Shown here: in pieces, positions 58,564-64,000 of the stretch | How positions within the stretch are numbered: position 1 is the first letter of the stretch | Layout of the letters: each line of letters opens with the position of its first letter | DNA from: Leucobacter chironomi DSM 19883 | GTDB taxonomy: Bacteria > Actinomycetota > Actinomycetes > Actinomycetales > Microbacteriaceae | Direction: 5' to 3' | Assembly: GCF_000421845.1 (NCBI RefSeq) | Contig: NZ_ATXU01000009.1 | Coordinates: 62,001-126,000, forward strand | DNA: 64,000 nt | Position numbers and translations under genes: made by a program | Notes under the pieces: generated by a model | The model's input: the letters and a program-made list of their open reading frames with translations, nothing else | Told to the model about the DNA's origin: nothing | The model's database searches: none

Positions 58564-59685
58564 ATGACCTCCTCGCACTCCGCACCGCACGTCGTGATCG
58601 TCGGCGCCGGCATCGTCGGCCTCGGCCACGCCGTCGCCGCGCTCGACGCCGGCTGCCGCGTGACCGTGATCGAACAGGACGCCGCCGCGGTGCTCGCGAG
58701 CGTGCGCAACTTCGGCCACGTCTGCACGTCTGCCCAGGCGGGCGAGCTGGGCGAACTCGCACTCGAGGCGAATCCGATCTGGCTCTCGCTCGTCGAGCGC
58801 GCGGGCGTAGAGGCGCGCCGATCCGGCACCCTCGTCGTGGCCCGATCGGCCGCCGAGGAAGCGGTGCTGCACGAGTTCTTCGCCGAGCGGGCCCCCGAGG
58901 GCGCGCGGCTCGTGACCGGCGCCGAGGCGGGCGCGCTGCTGCGGATCCCGGATCCCTCCCGGCTGCGCGCCGGAGCGCTGCTGCCCGCCGACCTCACCGC
59001 CGACCCCCGCTCCGCGGTGGCGCGCATCGCCGCCTGGGTCGACGCCCACGAGCGCGGCGAGGTGCGATTCTCGACCGCGGTGCGCGAGGTGCGCGAGGGC
59101 GCGGTGGAGACGAGCCGAGGGCGGATCGACGCCGACCACGTGGTGGTCGCGGCCGGCCACCTCGTCGGCCGGCTCTTCCCCGGGATCGCCGAGCAGGGCC
59201 GCGTGCAGGAGTGCGCGCTGCAGATGATGCGCGTGCGCGCCCCGCGCGAGATGGGGCTCGGCCCCGCCGTGCTCACCGGAACCTCGATGCTGCGCTACGG
59301 CGCCTTCGCCGGCCCCGCCGCCGAGGCGCTGCGCGCCGAGATCCGCGCCTCCCGACCCGAACTGCTCGAGATCGACGCCAACGTGATGTTCACCCAGCAG
59401 GCCGACGGCACGCTGCTCGTGGGCGACTCACACGCGAGCCACGACACCGCGCCGCCGTTCCTCGACGAGCGCTGGTCGCAGATCCTGCTCGACGAGACGG
59501 CCGCGCTGCTCGACACACCGCGCCTCGACGTGCTCGCACGCTGGCAGGGCCTCTACGCCACGAGCGGCGAGCAGGACATCCTGCGCGCGGCCCCGGCCCC
59601 GGGCGTCTCCGTGGTCGCCGTGACCACGGGCGTCGGCATGACCGTGGGCCTCGCCCTGGGCGCCCGCACCATCGCCACCCTCTAG
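58564..59685 (+). CDS. FAD-dependent oxidoreductase of phosphonate clusters (TIGR03364 type)
   Basis: A 373-residue DAO-family flavoprotein. VVIVGAGIVGLGHAVAALDAG is the FAD-binding fold and VIEQDAAAVLASVRNFGHVC follows; the ends LARWQGLYATSGEQDI and VAVTTGVGMTVGLALGARTI form the C-terminal flavin contacts. This clade is known for linkage to PhnX-like hydrolases and phosphonate transporters, and a role in oxidising 2-aminoethylphosphonate or an N-methyl or hydroxy derivative to the aldehyde substrate of the hydrolase is the accepted proposal. ATG 58564 begins the conserved fold; its ribosome site is weak. Confidence 0.85.
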   Translation: MTSSHSAPHVVIVGAGIVGLGHAVAALDAGCRVTVIEQDAAAVLASVRNFGHVCTSAQAGELGELALEANPIWLSLVERAGVEARRSGTLVVARSAAEEAVLHEFFAERAPEGARLVTGAEAGALLRIPDPSRLRAGALLPADLTADPRSAVARIAAWVDAHERGEVRFSTAVREVREGAVETSRGRIDADHVVVAAGHLVGRLFPGIAEQGRVQECALQMMRVRAPREMGLGPAVLTGTSMLRYGAFAGPAAEALRAEIRASRPELLEIDANVMFTQQADGTLLVGDSHASHDTAPPFLDERWSQILLDETAALLDTPRLDVLARWQGLYATSGEQDILRAAPAPGVSVVAVTTGVGMTVGLALGARTIATL

Positions 59686-59753
59686 ACCACCCGCCGGTCG
59701 ATCGCGACCGGCGGTCGGACCTTCACACCGCACCACACACCACAAGGAGAATC

Positions 59754-60665
59754 GTGAAGAAGACCACCATCCTCGCCGCCTCGGCGGTCGCGCTGCTGGG
59801 CCTCGGCCTCACCGCATGCTCGGCCCCGGCCGACGCGGCATCGGGCGAGGCGTCCGCCACCTGCCCCGACGGCAAGATCCGCTTCGGCATCCTGCCCTAC
59901 GAGGACCCCGAGTCGCTCGAGCCCGCCTACCAGGTGCTCGCCGAAGCGCTCTCCGAGAAGCTCGACTGCCCCGTTGAGGTGAGCATCACCGAGGACTACG
60001 CGGCCGAGGTGCTCGCGATGGAGAACGATCAGCTCGAGATCGCCCAGTTCGGCCCGCTCGGCTTCGTGTTCGCCAACGAGCGCGCCGGTGCCACCGCGAT
60101 GGTCTCCTTCGGCGACGCCGAGGGCCAGCCCACCACCTACACGGGCGGCATCTGGGTGCCGAAGGATTCGCCCGTGCAGTCCCTCGAGGATCTGAAGGGC
60201 AAGACCCTCGCCCTCGGCAGCCCCGGCTCGACCTCCGGTGACGCCCTGCCGATGTCGGCGCTCGTCGACGCCGGCATCGACGAGGACGTGCAGTGGGACT
60301 ACGCGGGCGGCCACCCCGAGGCGCTGCTCGCACTCGCGAACGGCACCGTCGACGCGGCCCAGATCAACTCGCAGACGCTCGCGACCGCGCTTTCCGAGGG
60401 CACCTTCGACACCTCGAAGTTCCGCCAGGTCTGGGAGTCGGATCCGATCCCGAACGACCCGATCACCGTGCGCAAGAACCTGCCCGAAGAGTTCCAGACC
60501 GCCGTCAAGGAAGCCCTGCTGAGCCTCGACGCCGCCGACGTGGCGAAGGTCAGCGCCTTCCTCGGCGTCGATCCCGCGGGCCCGCTGATCGAGGTCGACA
60601 ACAAGACCTACCAGCCGCTGTTCGACCTCGCCGACACCATGGGTCTCACCGAGGCCGACGTCTGA
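59754..60665 (+). CDS. phnD: phosphonate ABC transporter substrate-binding lipoprotein
   Basis: Lipid-anchored receptor of 303 residues. Signal peptide with lipobox LTAC (Cys22), then the PhnD-type periplasmic fold: [60 protein letters not shown] and the Ser/Thr-rich anion-binding turn STSGD. A perfect AAGGAGA precedes the GTG. Its stop and the start of the ATPase share one base (TGATG), so the uptake genes form one operon with the FAD oxidoreductase. Confidence 0.9.
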   Translation: MKKTTILAASAVALLGLGLTACSAPADAASGEASATCPDGKIRFGILPYEDPESLEPAYQVLAEALSEKLDCPVEVSITEDYAAEVLAMENDQLEIAQFGPLGFVFANERAGATAMVSFGDAEGQPTTYTGGIWVPKDSPVQSLEDLKGKTLALGSPGSTSGDALPMSALVDAGIDEDVQWDYAGGHPEALLALANGTVDAAQINSQTLATALSEGTFDTSKFRQVWESDPIPNDPITVRKNLPEEFQTAVKEALLSLDAADVAKVSAFLGVDPAGPLIEVDNKTYQPLFDLADTMGLTEADV

Positions 60666-61456
60666 TGAGCGCCGTCACCGTGCTCGGAACCCCCGCCCAG
60701 ACGCAGACGGGCGGCACCGCAGAGGTGCTGCTCGACGTGCGAGCCATCTCCAAGAGCTTCGGCGACCGCGTCGTGCTCAGGGACATGAGCATGCGCGTGC
60801 ATGCGGGAGAGGTGGTCGCGTTCCTCGGAGCCAACGGCTCGGGCAAGTCGACCACTCTGCGCGCGGTGAACGGCCTCATCGAGGCGGACTCAGGCGACAT
60901 CACGATCGCCGGAGTCCGCCTGACCGAGGCGAGCGCGCAGCGCCGCGCCGAGGCCCGCCGCACCGCGGCCACCGTGTTCCAGAAGATCCACCTGGTGCAG
61001 CGCCGCACAGTGCTGCAGAACGTGTGCGCCGGCGGCTTCTCGCGGCTGTCGGCGTGGCGCTCGCTGCCCCCGCTCTTCCCGCGCGCGCTGAAGGAGGAGG
61101 CCATGGCCTGCCTCGACCGTGTGGGTCTCGCGGATCGCGCCCACGACCGCGCCGGCAGCCTCTCCGGCGGCCAGCAGCAGCGGGTGGCCATCGCCCGGGC
61201 GCTCTGCCAGCGGCCGCGCATGATCCTCGCCGACGAGCCCGTCTCGGCCCTCGACCCCAGGGCGGCCGACGACGTGATGAGCCTGCTCCACGAGCTCGCC
61301 GTCGAGGAGAACCTCGGCGTCGCCGCCGTGCTGCACCAACCCCACCTGGCGCGCAGCTACGCGCACCGGGTGATCGGCCTGCGCGACGGAGCCCTCGTCT
61401 TCGACGCCCCTACCGCCGACATCGATGACATCGAGCTCGCCTCGCTGTACCTCTGA
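60665..61456 (+). CDS. phnC: phosphonate ABC transporter ATP-binding protein
   Basis: ATPase of 263 residues with Walker [11 protein letters not shown]-loop [17 protein letters not shown] (the phosphonate-importer form), signature [15 protein letters not shown], Walker [14 protein letters not shown] and H-loop VLHQP. All catalytic residues are intact. The sequence [16 protein letters not shown] with the [18 protein letters not shown] insertion is typical of PhnC. It works with the single permease encoded 9 bases downstream. Confidence 0.92.
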   Translation: MSAVTVLGTPAQTQTGGTAEVLLDVRAISKSFGDRVVLRDMSMRVHAGEVVAFLGANGSGKSTTLRAVNGLIEADSGDITIAGVRLTEASAQRRAEARRTAATVFQKIHLVQRRTVLQNVCAGGFSRLSAWRSLPPLFPRALKEEAMACLDRVGLADRAHDRAGSLSGGQQQRVAIARALCQRPRMILADEPVSALDPRAADDVMSLLHELAVEENLGVAAVLHQPHLARSYAHRVIGLRDGALVFDAPTADIDDIELASLYL

Positions 61457-61464
61457 GGAACCCC

Positions 61465-62307
61465 GTGACTGATACGCTCACCCCCGCCCTCCGCGAGCCC
61501 CGCTCCGAAGACCACATCCCCGTGCCGCGCGATCCGAAGGCCCCGTACCGGGCCGGATCCTGGACCGCGATCATCGTGGTGCTCGTGGTGCTGCACCTGC
61601 TCGCGTTCTCGGCCACCGACTTCCACCCCGCCAAGCTCGTCACCGGGGCGCAGGGCATGGTGAACTTCCTGGCCGAAGCGATCCCGCCGGACCTCAGCGG
61701 GGAGGTGCTGCAGAAGGGCCTCGAAGGCGCGCTCACCACGCTCTGGATCGGCCTGCTCGGCACCACGATATCGGTGCCCTTCGCGCTGCTGCTCGCCGTG
61801 CTCGGCGCGCGCACCACCGCGCCCAACGCCTTCGTCTACCAGATCGCTCGCGGCATCCTCTCGTTCTTCCGCGCGGTGCCCGACATCGTCTTCGCTCTCA
61901 TCTTCGTGACGGCCGTCGGCCTCGGCCCCTTCGCCGGTGTGCTCGCGCTCATCTGCCACAACACCGGTGTGATGGGCAAGCTCTGGTCGGAGGCGATGGA
62001 AGACATCGACCCCGGCCCCGAACAGGCCCTGCGCACGGCCGGCGCCAGTCGCTGGCAGGTGGTCGCGAACGCGACGATCCCGACCGTGCTGCCGCAGCTG
62101 ACCGGCCTGCTGCTCTATCGCTTCGACGTGAACGTGCGCTCCTCGCTCGTGCTCGGTCTCGTAGGCGCCGGCGGCATCGGCCTGCTCATCAACAAGGCGA
62201 TCAAGACCTTCCAGTTCGACGAGATGCTCACCTACCTCATCATCATCCTCGTGGTGATCGTGGCGGTCGATCTCGCCTCGGGCTGGATCCGCAAGCGGCT
62301 GCAGTAG
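61465..62307 (+). CDS. phnE: phosphonate ABC transporter permease
   Basis: Membrane permease of 280 residues with about six helices. The binding-protein-dependent transport signature is EAMEDIDPGPEQALRTAGASRWQVV, containing the EAA loop that contacts PhnC. FFRAVPDIVFALIFVTAVGLGPFAGVLAL and GLVGAGGIGLLINKAIKTFQ are standard PhnE helices. Only one permease gene is present, so it probably forms a homodimer. GTG 61465 follows GAGGAA closely. Confidence 0.9.
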   Translation: MTDTLTPALREPRSEDHIPVPRDPKAPYRAGSWTAIIVVLVVLHLLAFSATDFHPAKLVTGAQGMVNFLAEAIPPDLSGEVLQKGLEGALTTLWIGLLGTTISVPFALLLAVLGARTTAPNAFVYQIARGILSFFRAVPDIVFALIFVTAVGLGPFAGVLALICHNTGVMGKLWSEAMEDIDPGPEQALRTAGASRWQVVANATIPTVLPQLTGLLLYRFDVNVRSSLVLGLVGAGGIGLLINKAIKTFQFDEMLTYLIIILVVIVAVDLASGWIRKRLQ

Positions 62308-62369
62308 CCCCGGATCCGCCCCTCCCGACACTCCGCAGCATCCGACGCCCGTACAAGGAGATACACCCC

Positions 62370-64000
62370 ATGTCGCCCAGATCCATCCGTCGCGCCGCGC
62401 AGCGGCCCGGCCGCGCCGTCGCGGGAGGAGCGCTGCTCGCGCTCGCCGGCGGCCTGCTCGTCGCCCCCGCGGTCGCCGCGCCGGCCGCCGCCCTCGCACC
62501 CCCGTACACGCAGGACTTCGAAACCGCCGTCGCGCCGGGCCAGGCGCCCGACGGCTGGGCCGTCGAGAGCGCGAACACCGCGGGCATGCGGGCCGGCTGG
62601 GAGGGGTGGACCTTCCACACGCCCGCCGAGGTCGTCTCGGCCTTCGGCAACAGCGGCGACCGCGGCAGCTTCGCCAAGGGGCAGGGCCTCGTCGCCGTCG
62701 TGCACTCCGACAGCAACCGCCCCACCACCGGCACCTTCGACTCGACGCTGTGGGCGCCCGCCTACGCCGTCGATCCCGGCGCCGAAGCGGTGAGCGTGAG
62801 CTTCGACAGCCACTACAAGCAGGGGCAGGCGCCGCAGGAGGCGAAGCTGCTCGCCAGCATCGACGGCGGCGCCCCCGTGGTCGTCGAGGCCTTCGCCGCG
62901 AACCGCCTCAACCAGGCCCACGCCTTCTCGATCGACGTGCCGGCGGGCGCGCAGAGCGTGCGGTTCGGGTGGCAGTACCTGAAGAGCAGCAACAACTGGT
63001 TCTGGATGATCGACAACGTGTCGATCGCCGAAGCCGCCCCGGCCGACCGCACCCCCGTCGTGACCTCGCTCGCGAAGCCGGTCGCGACGCCCGGCTCGCG
63101 CATCACGGTCTCGCTGAGCGGGCTGCGGGCGGGCCAGCAGCTCGCCGCAGTGCTCGGCGAAGGCGACACCGCCGCGCCGGTCGCCGGGATCCCCGCCGCC
63201 GGAGCCGACGGCACCGTCTCCTTCGAGGTCGCGATCGCGGCCGAGCAGCCGCAGGCCGTACTGCCGCTCGCCATCTCCGGCGACGGGGTGACGCCGGTCT
63301 CGATCCCGGTCACCGTGCTCTCGGAGATCGCAGAGGCCACCGCCACCACCGAGCCGCAGCTGTGGTGGGACGGATTCGACGGCACCAGCGGGGCCTGGAC
63401 CGCCGAGGGCGGCTGGGACTTCCTCACGCGTCAGCAGGTGGTCGACGCGTACGGCCTCGACCGCCGCCACACCTTCACCCGCGCCTCCGGCGTGATCGCG
63501 GTCGCCGAGGCGAAGAACGCCGCTTTCGACGGCGCGCTCGCCGCGGCCCCGATCGCGGTCGAGGGCGGGTCCGAGCTCGAGCTGCGCTTCGACAGCCACT
63601 TCCGCGTGCGGGGCGGCGGATCCCACACCGGCATCGTCGCCGTGAAGTTCGACACCGGCGAGACCGTCGAGCTGCGCACGATCACCGCTGAGGAGGAGTC
63701 GGCGCAGCCTCGCCTGCCCCTCGCCGTGCCGGCCGCGGCGACCCGCGCGACCGTCGTGTTCGACTACACCGCGCCCGCCGGCGGCGGCTCGTGGATGATC
63801 GACGACGTGCAGCTCGTGACCCCGCTCGCGCCGCTCGCCGACGGCGCCGAGCCCGAGGCCATCGTCGACGTCTTCAGCGACGTGCAGGGCGCGAACGCGA
63901 AGCTGCAGAACCAGGTGCTCCCCGGCTTCCGCAACCTGCCGGGCGGTCGCGCCGACACCGTGATCTCGAACGGCGACCTCACCGGCAACGGCACGACCGG
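62370..64000 (+). CDS. secreted metallophosphoesterase with jelly-roll domains (partial, cut by window end)
   Basis: Exported protein of which 543 residues are visible. A basic N-terminus and hydrophobic stretch (GGALLALAGGLLVAPAVAAP) form a Sec signal peptide. Two choice-of-anchor-J-like beta domains follow, each with PYTQDFETA or LWWDGFDGT at the start and FWMIDNVSIAE or SWMIDDVQLV at the end. At about residue 505 a metallophosphoesterase domain begins: VDVFSDVQG and VISNGDLTGNG supply the first metal ligands. AAGGAG precedes the ATG. Placed after phnDCE, it probably releases phosphate or phosphonate from extracellular esters. Catalytic core not seen in full. Confidence 0.8.
   Translation, partial: MSPRSIRRAAQRPGRAVAGGALLALAGGLLVAPAVAAPAAALAPPYTQDFETAVAPGQAPDGWAVESANTAGMRAGWEGWTFHTPAEVVSAFGNSGDRGSFAKGQGLVAVVHSDSNRPTTGTFDSTLWAPAYAVDPGAEAVSVSFDSHYKQGQAPQEAKLLASIDGGAPVVVEAFAANRLNQAHAFSIDVPAGAQSVRFGWQYLKSSNNWFWMIDNVSIAEAAPADRTPVVTSLAKPVATPGSRITVSLSGLRAGQQLAAVLGEGDTAAPVAGIPAAGADGTVSFEVAIAAEQPQAVLPLAISGDGVTPVSIPVTVLSEIAEATATTEPQLWWDGFDGTSGAWTAEGGWDFLTRQQVVDAYGLDRRHTFTRASGVIAVAEAKNAAFDGALAAAPIAVEGGSELELRFDSHFRVRGGGSHTGIVAVKFDTGETVELRTITAEEESAQPRLPLAVPAAATRATVVFDYTAPAGGGSWMIDDVQLVTPLAPLADGAEPEAIVDVFSDVQGANAKLQNQVLPGFRNLPGGRADTVISNGDLTGNGTT

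Overview
The window is very GC-rich DNA with dense genes, tight start/stop overlaps (ATGA, GTGA), frequent GTG starts, TAnnnT-type -10 boxes and several leaderless transcripts. This is typical of an actinobacterium. Gene content (secE-nusG-rplK-rplA order, a Ser/Thr kinase-MoxR-DUF58-PP2C-FHA locus, an Ada-AlkA fusion, CE1758/CE1759-type flavin pair) fits Microbacteriaceae; Leucobacter or a close relative is my best guess, not proven. I see no phage, insertion sequence, CRISPR array or integron, so this reads as chromosome.

Layout. 1-4434: sugar uptake and catabolism (binding lipoprotein, two TIM-barrel epimerase/isomerases, aldo/keto reductase). 4431-5596: a pyrimidine-dimer-glycosylase-like protein and a SpoU RNA methyltransferase. 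5760-7573: two-gene ABC-2 exporter. 7698-10774: amine/amino-acid oxidase operon (FAD oxidase, ornithine-cyclodeaminase-like protein) controlled by a TetR regulator through an operator lying between its -35 and -10 boxes. 10921-13797: alkylation repair (Ada-AlkA fusion, Ogt) and a Maf pyrophosphatase. 13843-20147: PucR regulator diverging from an acylating semialdehyde dehydrogenase, a class III aminotransferase and a succinate-semialdehyde-type dehydrogenase, probably for beta-alanine or GABA-like amines. 20284-25548: VOC protein, MarR-MFS pair, and a luciferase-like monooxygenase/MarR/FMN reductase operon. 25733-29411: degenerate ABC ATPase, YhgE/Pip membrane protein and TetR. 29461-29940: membrane-anchored coiled-coil protein with 11-residue repeats.

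30179-34308 is core: aminotransferase, tRNA-Trp, secE, nusG, rplK, rplA. 34463-49450 is the most striking block. Eight closely spaced, mostly overlapping genes encode a Ser/Thr kinase, a 1967-residue membrane-anchored Ig-like protein, MoxR ATPase, DUF58 protein, a transglutaminase-like membrane protein that has lost its catalytic cysteine, a PP2C phosphatase, a small membrane protein with three 15-residue threonine-bearing repeats, and an FHA-domain protein. Together they look like a complete phospho-signalling cassette (writer, eraser, reader, likely bait) wired to a MoxR chaperone complex and a giant surface protein. 49455-54676: putP and bifunctional putA, with a divergent LysR gene; then an endonuclease/exonuclease/phosphatase-family protein. 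56790-64000: phosphonate use (PhnX-like hydrolase, GntR/UTRA regulator, FAD oxidoreductase, PhnD-PhnC-PhnE transporter, and a secreted metallophosphoesterase cut by the window end).

A second theme is a dispersed palindromic repeat family, with copies at 5651-5737, 20901-20983 and 22973-23094 and a possible cousin at 56676-56747. Its arms are built from a roughly 19-bp unit, and two copies bracket the MarR-MFS pair. No gap exceeds 300 bases; the gaps hold the hairpins, promoters and operators listed, or nothing recognisable.
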